Below are positions 34,851 to 43,054 of a stretch of DNA of 64,000 bases, piece by piece (the first letter of the stretch is position 1; every line of letters begins with the position of its first letter). The notes under the pieces were generated by a model. That model was not told where the DNA came from, ran no database searches, and saw nothing but the letters and a program-made list of their open reading frames with translations. The position numbers and the translations under genes are program-made. The stretch spans positions 62,001 through 126,000 of the forward strand of contig CAVVDT010000009.1 of the NCBI GenBank assembly GCA_963747005.1. Direction: 5' to 3'. The stretch is from CAVVDT01 sp963747005. Lineage in GTDB: Bacteria > Pseudomonadota > Alphaproteobacteria > Rhizobiales > Aestuariivirgaceae.

Positions 34851-35726
34851 ATGGCGAAGGAAAACTGGGCCAGGTGGGGCGTGGACGACGAGATTGGCGC
34901 ACTTAATCTGCTTGCCACGGGAAAGGTGCGATCGGCTTTGGCGCTGGTCCGCACCGGCAAGATCCTGAGCCTTGCCCAGCCGATCTCCGAGGCCCTTGCC
35001 ACGCCACCCCGCCGCCGCCGGCCGGCGCATTTCATGGACCGGGATGGCGGAGATTACGCCGGTAGGTCAGGCCGCCGCACCGATTTCCAGTACTCCGACG
35101 ATACCTTGATGATGCCCTTGCACGTGGGCACCCACGTCGATGCCCTTTGCCACGTCTGGTACGACGACCGGCTCTACAACGGCTTTGCCGGAGACACGAT
35201 CCACAGCGGCAGCGGCGCCCGGCATTGCGGCATCGACAAGATGCCGCCGGTGTTGACGCGGGGCATCCTCCTCGACATTGCCGGCCTGCAGGGCGCCCCC
35301 CTCGCCGATGGTGTCGCCGTGCGACAGCGGGACCTGGAAGCGGCACTGTCGGCATCAGGGCTTAGTCTCGCACCGGGCGATGCCGTGCTGATCAGGACAG
35401 GCTGGCTCGAACGGACCAGCGGGCGATCGGATCCGTCCTTCGACGTGGAGCCGGGCATCGACGAGGAGGCCGCACTGTGGCTCGCCGAAGCGGGTGTCGT
35501 TCTCGTCGGGGCCGACAATTTCGCGATCGAGGTCATGCCCTTCGCCGAGGGGACGGTCTTTCCGGTTCACAAGCGGCTCATACGCGACTACGGCATCCCC
35601 CTGCTGGAAGGCCTGGTGCTGAAGGAGTTGTCGGAAGCCGCAACCGCGGCCTTCCTGTTCGTTATGCTTCCGCTGCCTGTCACTGGGGGCACAGCGAGCC
35701 CGGTCAACCCGGTAGCGGTGCTGTGA
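34851..35726 (+). CDS. cyclase-family metal hydrolase (kynurenine-formamidase fold)
   Basis: 291-residue putative-cyclase family hydrolase with the full metal motif LHVGTHVDALCHVWYDD (HxGTHxDxxxH) near residue 90. Also seen: RGILLDIAGLQG, PGDAVLIRTGWLER and VVLVGADNFAIEVMP. Relatives hydrolyse formylkynurenine, isatin or cyclic enol-esters, so ring or amide opening is likely. Starts 6 bp after the ligase and its stop overlaps the CoA-transferase ATG by 1 bp (TGATG). Paralogue with altered ligands at 13539-14528. Confidence 0.9.
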   Translation: MAKENWARWGVDDEIGALNLLATGKVRSALALVRTGKILSLAQPISEALATPPRRRRPAHFMDRDGGDYAGRSGRRTDFQYSDDTLMMPLHVGTHVDALCHVWYDDRLYNGFAGDTIHSGSGARHCGIDKMPPVLTRGILLDIAGLQGAPLADGVAVRQRDLEAALSASGLSLAPGDAVLIRTGWLERTSGRSDPSFDVEPGIDEEAALWLAEAGVVLVGADNFAIEVMPFAEGTVFPVHKRLIRDYGIPLLEGLVLKELSEAATAAFLFVMLPLPVTGGTASPVNPVAVL

Positions 35727-36880
35727 TGCTTCAGCATTCACGGCTCAATTCGTTCCTCGAAGGTGTTAGGATCCTCGACCTGTCATTGTTTCTGCCCGGT
35801 CCGCTGACCACGCTGCTGCTTGCCGACATGGGGGCCGACGTCGTCAAGATCGAGCCCCCGGACGGCGATGGAATGATGTTCCTCGGGCCACGCGACGACC
35901 AGGGCCGCGGCATTTTCTACAATGCCGTCAACGCGGGAAAGTCCGTGCGCCGCCTGGATCTCAAGTCGGAGCGCGGGCGGACCGAACTCCTGCGCCTTGC
36001 GACCCAGGCCGATGTATTGCTGGAAGGTTTCCGGCCTGGCGTCATGCAACGCCTCGGCATCGGCTACGAAGCCGTGCGCACGTCGAACCCGGCCATTGTC
36101 TACTGTTCGCTGAGCGGGTTCGGTGCTTCGGGCTCGCTGGCAACGACTGCCGCCCACGATGCCAACTTTCTCGCCCTGTCGGGCGCGCTGTATCGCAATG
36201 GCACGGATCGGCCGGTGTATTACGACCCGCCGGTGGTCGACAGTGCCGGTAGCCTGTTTGCCATGTCGGCGATCCTCGCGGCGCTTCACGCCAGTCGCCG
36301 CGATGGCAAGGGCTGCCTGATCGATCTCGCACTGGCCGATGCCGTCATGCCGCTGCAGCTCTTCGAGATAGCTGCCTACGCGCGCACCGGTCGTCGCGTC
36401 GGTCCCGGCGCGACCTATCTTAACGGCGGTGCTGCCTACTATCAGGTCTATCGCACACGCGACGGGCGTCACGTCGTCCTAGGCGCGGTCGAGGAAAAGT
36501 TCTGGAAAAACTTCTGCACGGCCGCCGGTCGGCCCGATTGGGCAGCGCGCCAGTCGGAGGCCTTGCCGCAGGAACGACTGATGGCTGATGTCGCTGGCCT
36601 GCTTGGCGCGCTAACCCTGGCGGAATGCCTGGCCCGCTTCGACAAGGCCGATTGCTGCCTTGCGCCGGTGCTCGACATGGCCGAGGCACTTGATTCCCCC
36701 CACTATCGCGAACGGGGCCTAGTTCGCAATGACGGAGGCGGCAATCTCCAGGCCCTGTTCCCCGCACTGGTCAACGGATTGCCGCCAGACACCAGACCGC
36801 CCCAGCGCTGCCTCGACGACGGGCTACCGGTCACATGGCCGGACCGCCGCGGGCCCTCTGCTGCCGATGAAGGAGATTGA
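35726..36880 (+). CDS. class III (CaiB/BaiF) CoA-transferase
   Basis: 384-residue family III CoA-transferase. Seen: VRILDLSLFLPGPLTTLLLADMGADVVKIEPP at the N-terminus in the family form, DLKSERGR, and the catalytic Asp in AHDANFLALSGAL near residue 149. It would move CoA between an acyl-CoA donor and a carboxylic acid, or act as an acyl-CoA racemase-like member. The ATG at 35726 overlaps the previous stop by 1 bp; the frame is open earlier but without family homology. With a CoA ligase in the same operon, activation of a second acid is likely. Confidence 0.92.
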   Translation: MLQHSRLNSFLEGVRILDLSLFLPGPLTTLLLADMGADVVKIEPPDGDGMMFLGPRDDQGRGIFYNAVNAGKSVRRLDLKSERGRTELLRLATQADVLLEGFRPGVMQRLGIGYEAVRTSNPAIVYCSLSGFGASGSLATTAAHDANFLALSGALYRNGTDRPVYYDPPVVDSAGSLFAMSAILAALHASRRDGKGCLIDLALADAVMPLQLFEIAAYARTGRRVGPGATYLNGGAAYYQVYRTRDGRHVVLGAVEEKFWKNFCTAAGRPDWAARQSEALPQERLMADVAGLLGALTLAECLARFDKADCCLAPVLDMAEALDSPHYRERGLVRNDGGGNLQALFPALVNGLPPDTRPPQRCLDDGLPVTWPDRRGPSAADEGD

Positions 36881-36885
36881 GAAGC

Positions 36886-38049
36886 ATGAGCGAACGGGAC
36901 TTCCTTCACCGCCCCGCCATCATCTCGGCCGTCGTTTCGTCGCCTTTGGACGACGATGCGAATAGCCTCGAGGAATCGATTTTTGCCACTACGCGCGCGG
37001 CACTCGCCGTCGCGGGTATCGATTTCGATGCCGTCGACGGGATCGTAGTTGCCGGCAACGACCAGTATGACGGCCGGGCGATTACGGTCATGGCCGCCTC
37101 CGCTTCTGTCGGAGGTGTCGGTCGCGATATCCTGTCAACTCCATCGGCCTCGGAACATGCATTCGTGATGGGCGCCTTGCGTATCGCCGGGGGCCAGTAT
37201 CGAACACAGCTCGTGGTCGCATGGAGCCCGACCGAAGCGTCGAACCTGCATGAGGTGCAGCGCCTCGCAGCCGACCCGTATTTCCATCGCCGGCTGCCCC
37301 TCGACGAACTCGCCGCACACGCGCTGCAGGCTGCGGCGCTGGAGGCGCAGGTTCCAGACGTTCGCCGGCTCGCGCACCTCATCGTGGCCAAGAACCGAAG
37401 CCATGGAGCCATCGCCTATCCTGGCGCAACCGCCAGCACCACGAGCAGCGACGTGATCCGCTGGCCGATCGAGGTCGGCATGGTGGGTCAGACCCGGTCG
37501 GGCGTTGTGGCGCTGGTACTGGCTTCGGCAGACTTCGTCACCGAACAGCAGCGCGACGATGCGGCGTGGGTGAACGGGCTGGGGTGGGCGACCGAAGCAA
37601 GCTTCCTCGGCGACCGCGACTTGTCACGCGCGCCGGCGCTCGAAAGTGCAGCGCACATGGCCTACGGGCAAGCGGGTATCGCGCGACCCGGCGACACGAT
37701 CGATCTTGCCGAGATTTCTGATGCCGTTCCCCATCACGAATTGCTGGCCTACGAGGCGCTCGGCCTTTCGGTGCGTGACGCCTGGGTAGCGGATGTCGAA
37801 AGCGGCCGCTTCGGGCGCGACGGGGCGCTGCCTGTCAACCTATCGGGAGGTTCCGTGTCAATAAACCCGGTCTACTGCAACGGTCTGATCCGGATTGCCG
37901 AGGTCGCCAATCAGATCCGCAAATGCGCAGGTGCCCACCAGCACGCAGGGGCAAGGTGCGGTCTTGCCCATGCGGCAAGCGGCTTCGCCATGCAATACCA
38001 GACTGTAGCCATACTCGGCCGCGACCGGCAGAAAGGACGGGCCGCATGA
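36886..38049 (+). CDS. thiolase-like protein lacking catalytic Cys and His, subunit 1
   Basis: 387-residue thiolase-fold protein of the SCP-x/lipid-transfer-protein-related group. Where a thiolase has its nucleophilic Cys, this reads STPSASEHAFVMGALRI; the C-terminal GHP is replaced in NLSGGSVSINPVYCNGLIRI. It therefore cannot be an ordinary thiolase. With the next two genes it resembles thiolase-like/DUF35 pairs such as the Ltp2-ChsH2 aldolase of steroid side-chain loss. ATG 36886 has AAGGAG upstream; TTG 36877 is an alternative. Overlaps the second thiolase-like gene by 4 bp. Confidence 0.82.
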   Translation: MSERDFLHRPAIISAVVSSPLDDDANSLEESIFATTRAALAVAGIDFDAVDGIVVAGNDQYDGRAITVMAASASVGGVGRDILSTPSASEHAFVMGALRIAGGQYRTQLVVAWSPTEASNLHEVQRLAADPYFHRRLPLDELAAHALQAAALEAQVPDVRRLAHLIVAKNRSHGAIAYPGATASTTSSDVIRWPIEVGMVGQTRSGVVALVLASADFVTEQQRDDAAWVNGLGWATEASFLGDRDLSRAPALESAAHMAYGQAGIARPGDTIDLAEISDAVPHHELLAYEALGLSVRDAWVADVESGRFGRDGALPVNLSGGSVSINPVYCNGLIRIAEVANQIRKCAGAHQHAGARCGLAHAASGFAMQYQTVAILGRDRQKGRAA

Positions 38050-39221
38050 ACCAGCGAATTGGAATTATCGGCGTGGGTCAGTCCGCCTTCAAACCGCGTC
38101 GCGACGATGCAAGCTATCCCGACCTCGTGCGTGAGGCGGTCGCTATGGGGCTGGCCGATGCCGGACTATCGTCCGACGATATCGATGCAGTGGTCTATTC
38201 ATTGTCCCCGGATGCCATGGTCGGCATCGGAAATGCCGAGCGCATCGGGGTCGATGCGGTCTGCGCTCGCAGCAAACCGTTCTTGCGCATCAACACCGGC
38301 GGCTCGACGGGGATCTCGAGCGTGGCTGCCGCCTATTACCATCTGCGTTCCGGGCTGTTCGACGTCGTTCTCACGGCCGGCGCCGACAAGATCGGCGAGT
38401 GCGGGGATTCGCAGACGGTTCTCAACAAGATCTGGGATCCGACCTACGAACGCCAACTGCCGCTGGGCACCATCAATATGCTTGCCATGTCCGCCGTGCG
38501 CTACATGCACAAATACGGCATGACCGAAGAGGACATGGCTCGCGTCGCGGTCAAGAATCGCCACCATGCCTCACTCAATCCAAACGCCCATCTGCGCAAG
38601 GAGGTGAGTATCGAGGACGTGCTGCAGTCGCGATACATCGCATGGCCGATCAAGCTCCTGGATTGCTGCCCGCAATCGAGCGGCGGTTGCGCGTTGGTGC
38701 TGGCGACCGAGTCCTACATTCACCGACGCGGCATCGATGCGATCTGGATTACCGGTGTAGGCCACTGCTCGGAGACCTATTACATGGGCGATCGCATGGG
38801 CAACAAGCAAACTGCCGACCATGCCGACGCATTTGCGCTGAAGGAATCTTTCGCCCGCGCCTATCGGATGGCCGGGATCGGTGATCCGCAGCGCCAGGTC
38901 GACGTTGCCGAACTCTATGCCCCTTTTACCAACACCGAATTCCATGCGGTGGAAGCCGCTGGTCTGGCGCCGCTGGGGCGGTCGCCGGCGATGTTGCGGG
39001 AAGGTCATTTCGCCCTGGGCGGGGCGACGCCTGTCAATGCCTCCGGCGGTGTCCTGTGTACCAACGCCATCGCGGTGACTGCCATGGTGCGGGTCGCCGA
39101 GATCGCGCGCCAGCTTTCCGGTAAGGCCGGCGCCCACCAGGTCAAGGGCGCCCGGGTCGGTATCGCCAGCGGCAATGGCGGAGATCACCAATTCTTCGGG
39201 ACAATGGTCCTCGAAGCCTAG
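38046..39221 (+). CDS. thiolase-like protein lacking catalytic Cys and His, subunit 2
   Basis: 391-residue thiolase-fold protein. The nucleophile position reads INTGGSTGISSVAAAY (Gly in place of Cys) and the GHP position NASGGVLCTNAIAVTAMVRV. Elsewhere it is typical: IGIIGVGQSAF at the start, MAMSAVRYMHKYGMTEEDMA-type segment near residue 150 and DVAELYAPFT. The ATGA overlap with subunit 1 implies paired translation. Probably one subunit of a heteromer with 36886-38049 and the DUF35 protein, doing retro-aldol or Claisen-type cleavage or acyl transfer (inference). Confidence 0.85.
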   Translation: MNQRIGIIGVGQSAFKPRRDDASYPDLVREAVAMGLADAGLSSDDIDAVVYSLSPDAMVGIGNAERIGVDAVCARSKPFLRINTGGSTGISSVAAAYYHLRSGLFDVVLTAGADKIGECGDSQTVLNKIWDPTYERQLPLGTINMLAMSAVRYMHKYGMTEEDMARVAVKNRHHASLNPNAHLRKEVSIEDVLQSRYIAWPIKLLDCCPQSSGGCALVLATESYIHRRGIDAIWITGVGHCSETYYMGDRMGNKQTADHADAFALKESFARAYRMAGIGDPQRQVDVAELYAPFTNTEFHAVEAAGLAPLGRSPAMLREGHFALGGATPVNASGGVLCTNAIAVTAMVRVAEIARQLSGKAGAHQVKGARVGIASGNGGDHQFFGTMVLEA

Positions 39222-39241
39222 AATTGCGAAAGGGCAGTGCT

Positions 39242-39700
39242 ATGGAATTGATGAAGCGGCAAGAAACCTGGAACATCACTTACACCCATGCGCTGGGCGA
39301 AACCGCAAGCTGGTTCTTTGCCCAGGTCCGAGATCACGCCAAGCTCTACGGACGCCGTTGTTCCAAGACCGGGCGCGTGCTGGTGCCGCCGCGGGCGTTC
39401 TCGGACGAGACCATGACCCCTACAAGCGAATGGGTGGAGGTGGGGCCCGGTGGGTCCATCGAGGCCTTCACCATCGTCTACGAGCCGTTTCGCGGCCTGC
39501 CGGACCCCCCGTACGCCTTCGGATACATTCGCCTCGACAACGCCGACACTGCGCTAGGTGGATATATCAGGGGCGTTGATCTGGGCAATCCGCATGAGGC
39601 CGCGCAGCGCATGAGGATCGGCACGCGCGTCATGACGAAGTTTGCCGATACCCGCAGCGGCGACATTCTCGATTTCTGGTTTGAGCCCGAAAAGGCCTAG
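39242..39700 (+). CDS. DUF35-type OB-fold partner of thiolase-like proteins
   Basis: 152-residue protein with the layout of DUF35 proteins: a short N-terminal helix, a zinc-ribbon position, then an OB-fold. The ribbon is degenerate: the first Cys is present in YGRRCSKTGRVLVPPRAF but the remaining Cys are missing, so it probably binds no zinc. Seen in the OB part: EWVEVGPGGSIEAFTIVYEP and GGYIRGVD. DUF35 proteins bind CoA ends and complete the active site of thiolase-like partners, here the two genes just upstream. ATG 39242 is preferred over 39224. Converges with 39711-41072. Confidence 0.83.
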   Translation: MELMKRQETWNITYTHALGETASWFFAQVRDHAKLYGRRCSKTGRVLVPPRAFSDETMTPTSEWVEVGPGGSIEAFTIVYEPFRGLPDPPYAFGYIRLDNADTALGGYIRGVDLGNPHEAAQRMRIGTRVMTKFADTRSGDILDFWFEPEKA

Positions 39701-39710
39701 ACCGTCGGCA

Positions 39711-41072
39711 TCAGTCCTGCCGCTTGAGCCTGCAGGCACGGGCAAGTTCCGAGGCATCATCGAGCCTGTCGAAACCGTGGCAGAGATCGAGCGCCACCTT
39801 TGCCTTGTCGGCACCGAGCAGCGGCACTGCCTGATCGAGGAACTTGGCATCGACCTCGCCGTCATCAAGCGGCAGTCCGGGGCTGCCGCGGCATTGCCTG
39901 ACTTCGGCACGCCAAACCCGCCCGTCCTCCATCGTAACCGCCACGGCAGCGGCCTCCGGCGGCAGCGAGGTATCGCTTTTCGCAGTGATCCTGGCGCGCA
40001 GCGCGGCAACCATCGGGTCCAGCACGCATTCATCTGAAGCTTCCGCAAGGCCGGCGTGCCCCTTGACGAAGCAAGCCGCCACCCAGTGAAAGATGCTCAC
40101 CTGAGCCTCCAGTGAATTGCGCGGCGCTGTCCGGCCCGTGAGGTGCAGCGCGACCGGATGGACAACAAGTTCTATGGCCTTGATGGCAGCGGCCGGTGGC
40201 GCATTCTCGGCCACGATCCGAAGGCTGGCGTCGAGGGCGGGATGAATGGCGACGCCGCACGGATAGGGCTTGTAAGCCAGAAGAAGGGTTTCATAGACCA
40301 CGCCCAGGTCCTTGACCGCGCCCTGGAGGTTGGCGGGGCTGGCGAACACGTTGGCAAAGCCCTTGGGCCCCTCGATGCTTTGGCTGCCGCTGGTAAAGCC
40401 CTTGCTTGCCAACATTGCCGCGAACAGGCCGGAACGCGCCCCGTTTCCACACACGAAGCTGCTCGTCATCGTTCCGTGCATCTCGCGCACGCCTGCCGCC
40501 TGCGCAACGGCAATGCCGATGGCGTTGATCATCTTCTCCTCATTGAGGCCAAGCAGCTTACCGGCGCCAACGGCGGCGCCCAGTCCACCCGTGATCCCCG
40601 TCATGAAGAGGCTGACGTTGTAAGCGGCTGGCGGCTGGGTCAGCATGTTGCCGAGGCGGCACGACACCTCGATGCCGAGGACAAGGGCGTTCAGAAACTC
40701 CGGCCCTGACACCGGTCGTTGCACCGGAGCGGCCATGATCGCGGCTGCGACTGGCCCGGTCGGATGGGTAATCGACTTTATGTGGGTATCGTCAAAGGTG
40801 TGCACGGCCGAACTCATGCAGTTGACAAGCGCTGCATCGAGCGGACCAGTTCGTTCCGAACGCCCGAAGATCGCACTTTCACCCGCTGGCGACAGGCTTT
40901 GAATAGTCAAGAGAGCCGCGTTGATCGCCGCGTGACTGCAGCCTCCGAAGCAACAGCCCGTCCAGTTCACCAGTGCCCGAGTTGCCTCGTGCCTGACAGC
41001 GGCCGACAGATCGCGAAACTCCGTTTGCAGAACATATTCCGCCAGTTTCTTGGTCACGGGGATTGCGCTCAA
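39711..41072 (-). CDS. MmgE/PrpD-family protein
   Basis: 453-residue MmgE/PrpD-fold protein (2-methylcitrate dehydratase, cis-aconitate decarboxylase and related lyases). Seen: FDDTHIKSITHPTGPVAAAIMA near residue 94 with the conserved Asp and His, HGTMTSSFVCGNGARSGLFAA, and KPYPCGVAIHPALDA. Start TTG 41072 follows AGGGAGAAGGGC. It is the rightmost catabolic gene, read leftward. It may dehydrate or decarboxylate a small tricarboxylic or 2-methyl-branched acid formed at the end of the pathway. Substrate not predictable. Confidence 0.88.
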   Translation of the reverse strand: MSAIPVTKKLAEYVLQTEFRDLSAAVRHEATRALVNWTGCCFGGCSHAAINAALLTIQSLSPAGESAIFGRSERTGPLDAALVNCMSSAVHTFDDTHIKSITHPTGPVAAAIMAAPVQRPVSGPEFLNALVLGIEVSCRLGNMLTQPPAAYNVSLFMTGITGGLGAAVGAGKLLGLNEEKMINAIGIAVAQAAGVREMHGTMTSSFVCGNGARSGLFAAMLASKGFTSGSQSIEGPKGFANVFASPANLQGAVKDLGVVYETLLLAYKPYPCGVAIHPALDASLRIVAENAPPAAAIKAIELVVHPVALHLTGRTAPRNSLEAQVSIFHWVAACFVKGHAGLAEASDECVLDPMVAALRARITAKSDTSLPPEAAAVAVTMEDGRVWRAEVRQCRGSPGLPLDDGEVDAKFLDQAVPLLGADKAKVALDLCHGFDRLDDASELARACRLKRQD

Positions 41073-41384
41073 GCCCTTCTCCCTCTCACTAGTTGCGTGC
41101 TCGGATCGATCAATGGTGATTTCACATCGCTCGACTATGGCAGTAAAGAACGGTCACGGTAACCGGCTCCAGGTTGATCGAAAGCGTGCTCGCCGCGGCG
41201 TGATCTTGGGTTGCAAGACCGGTTTGCTTGTCGCCCGTGCTAGGATCTGGATCCTAGGTTGAGAACCTATACAAACCTTTGATTTCGGGCGATTCTCGCT
41301 TCCTGATTCGCGTTTTGGAGAAGGAGAAGAGGAATGGCCCTCTCGTCGACGGGCATGGCGCAAATGCGCTGTTGGACAATGGCC
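41073..41384. other. 312-bp gene-free stretch with two nested palindromes
   Basis: No convincing gene. It contains CTAGGATC-TG-GATCCTAG (41240-41257, perfect 8-bp arms) overlapping TAGGTT-GAG-AACCTA (41255-41269, perfect 6-bp arms). The first resembles the T-arm of the tRNA-Gln at 43797-43870 (CTAGG and CCTAG arms) and may be an attachment-site relic or a recombinase site; this is tentative. The promoter of the leftward MmgE/PrpD gene must lie here too. Confidence 0.45.
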
Positions 41385-41660
41385 TCAAGGTCTGCCGCCA
41401 GTCTGCCGTCCGAACCGGTCAAGTCTCAGCTTGCTTACGATGCCTGCCTCATCCAGTTCCTTCTTGAAGGCACGTACGGACCGGAGTGACGCATAGCGGC
41501 GGAAGACTTGGCGGACCGGTTTGGCCTCAGTCTCATCGATGATGAGCCTGCTGTCCCTGATATCGTAGCCCAATGGCGCCAGGCCACCCATCCACATGCC
41601 CTCCTGCTCTGCGGCGGCAATCTCGTCGCGGATGCTTTCGCTCGTGCCCTCGCGCTCGAA
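41385..41660 (-). pseudogene. serine recombinase remnant (recombinase domain only)
   Basis: Reading leftward from about 41660 the frame gives FEREGTSESIRDEIAAAEQ, then EGMWMGGLAPLGYD, IIDETEAKPVRQVFRRYASL and a stop at 41385. This is the start of the recombinase domain of large serine recombinases; the catalytic resolvase domain and the C-terminal part are missing. It is a dead fragment of an integrase or resolvase, next to a restriction-modification system and a tRNA gene, and supports past insertion here. Confidence 0.75.
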
Positions 41661-41780
41661 ACCGTGAGCGGGGGCACCGGGGACGGGGGAAAATGCGCGC
41701 CGGTCGCGGCGAATGGTACCTACTTTCGAGGGCGGCGCCCCTTTGGGAATTGTTAGGGTCGATGGAGTCGCTATGGCTAT

Positions 41781-42824
41781 TCAGCGGCCTTGTCGAACTG
41801 AAGCTTGAATTGCGACATATACCCGGTCAAGTCCACTAGACTCGCCGCCAAATACCCGCTCATACGCCTCGCATAGCCGCTCGGTGCCTTCCGCTTTCGG
41901 GATGAACCGAAACACGCTCGCCGCAAGATAATCCAGCCGTTCCTCGAATGCTAGCCAATTGCGGTCCTCGATTTCGGCGACCTGGCCCGTCGTGTTCGAA
42001 CCGGCAAAGATGTCCACTACCGTGTCACCGGGATCGGTGAGAAAGCGGATAAAGAACTCCGGCACTCTGGCAGGAAAACGAGCCGGATGCCGGTCCGCCC
42101 CCACAAGCTTGCATCCCGCGACGTATGCGCCGCTCAATTCCGTATTCGAGATTTGGAGCAGATTTGACGGGATGGCGCCGCCATTATCCTTCGCAAAGCC
42201 CCTGCCGATGTCATGTCCGGATGGACGCACCTTCGGCTTATAGAACTTTTCCGGGTCTTCCATCAGCTTGCGCATGCGTTCCGAGTACGGCGCCAGAACC
42301 TTCGACACGTCAGCTTTTGGCCATTCCGTTTTCGAGAACCACCAAAGATTGTTGACTGAGTCCTTCGCCCGAATTTTCCGCTTGTTCACCCATTCGATTG
42401 GCGAGGGAAGCTTGGCCGGGTTGAACCAATAAAAGTCCTCCGCGAGGAAGAACCCAAGCTCATCACAAAAGCGAATTGGTAGGCGCAAGTGATAGAGGCT
42501 TCGAGCCGGTACACCCTTCTGATAAGCGCCGCCAACGTCCATGACGAAGCTTCCGGTTCGCTTGAGCTTCGCATGTACGAGCTCCGCGAACTCCATGAGC
42601 CAGTCGAGGTACTCCGCCTGATCTTTATTGCCGTACGCCTTTTGCCGCTGGAGGGCGAACGGCGGCGACGTGATGACGAGATCAACACTCTCATCCGGCA
42701 ATTGCCTTAGCAGCTCGCGGGAATCCCCGGCATATGCCGTTCCACTCCGTGTCCTGTAGGCCGGTGAGCCAAGCATCCTCGCTCCTATAATCACACTCAT
42801 GGTGTGTAGACTCATAGTGGTCAC
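41781..42824 (-). CDS. pvuIIM: PvuII-like N4-cytosine DNA methyltransferase
   Basis: 347-residue beta-class methyltransferase closely resembling M.PvuII from memory of that protein: TSPPFALQR (residues 52-60, catalytic motif IV), EDFYWFNPAKLPSPIEWVNK, SKTEWPKADVSKVLAPYS, RPSGHDIG, HPARFPARVPEFFIR and the SAM motif DIFAGSNTTG (271-280) in the circularly permuted order. Expected to methylate CAGCTG at the inner cytosine. Start 42824 gives an N-terminus matching M.PvuII in spacing; an internal ATG at 42776 with AGGAGCGAGG upstream is an alternative or second start. Divergent from the controller and endonuclease genes, as in PvuII. Confidence 0.9.
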   Translation of the reverse strand: MTTMSLHTMSVIIGARMLGSPAYRTRSGTAYAGDSRELLRQLPDESVDLVITSPPFALQRQKAYGNKDQAEYLDWLMEFAELVHAKLKRTGSFVMDVGGAYQKGVPARSLYHLRLPIRFCDELGFFLAEDFYWFNPAKLPSPIEWVNKRKIRAKDSVNNLWWFSKTEWPKADVSKVLAPYSERMRKLMEDPEKFYKPKVRPSGHDIGRGFAKDNGGAIPSNLLQISNTELSGAYVAGCKLVGADRHPARFPARVPEFFIRFLTDPGDTVVDIFAGSNTTGQVAEIEDRNWLAFEERLDYLAASVFRFIPKAEGTERLCEAYERVFGGESSGLDRVYVAIQASVRQGR

Positions 42825-42829
42825 GAGTC
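42809..42829. promoter_or_regulatory. C-box-like operator of the restriction-modification system
   Basis: GACTCATAGTGGTCACGAGTC: outer arms GACTC and GAGTC, with an internal ATAGTGG segment, like the double C-boxes that controller proteins bind upstream of C-R operons. It lies 12 bp before the controller start and over the first codons of the methyltransferase gene, so binding could switch both. Confidence 0.6.
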
Positions 42830-42841
42830 AATCTGCGACCT

Positions 42842-43054
42842 GTGACGAATACACCAATTCGACAAACTGTGGCTGCAAATCTTCGCCGCTTGAGAACCGA
42901 GCGAGGGCTAACGCAGGAGGCCCTGGCTGATCTAGCAGGCGTCCACCGCAACTATCTAGGCGGCATCGAGCGGTCAGAGCGAAACGTAGGACTCGACAAT
43001 CTCGGCAAGCTTGCCGACGCGCTGGGCGTACCCGTTTGCGAGTTGGTCGCGTGA
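42842..43054 (+). CDS. pvuIIC: restriction-modification controller (C) protein, XRE-type
   Basis: 70-residue helix-turn-helix protein: NLRRLRTERGLTQEALADLA, GVHRNYLGGIERSERNVGLD, NLGKLADALGVPVCELVA, the standard C-protein form. It activates its own operon and endonuclease gene with a delay after the system enters a cell (family knowledge). GTG start at 42842 lies just after the C-box-like site, leaving little room for a leader, so the mRNA may be leaderless. Overlaps the endonuclease gene by 4 bp. Confidence 0.9.
   Translation: MTNTPIRQTVAANLRRLRTERGLTQEALADLAGVHRNYLGGIERSERNVGLDNLGKLADALGVPVCELVA

Noticed and set aside
41240..41257. Factor-independent terminator at the CTAGGATC palindrome
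   Set aside because: Only a 2-bp loop and no following T-run; better viewed as a recombination-type or protein site.
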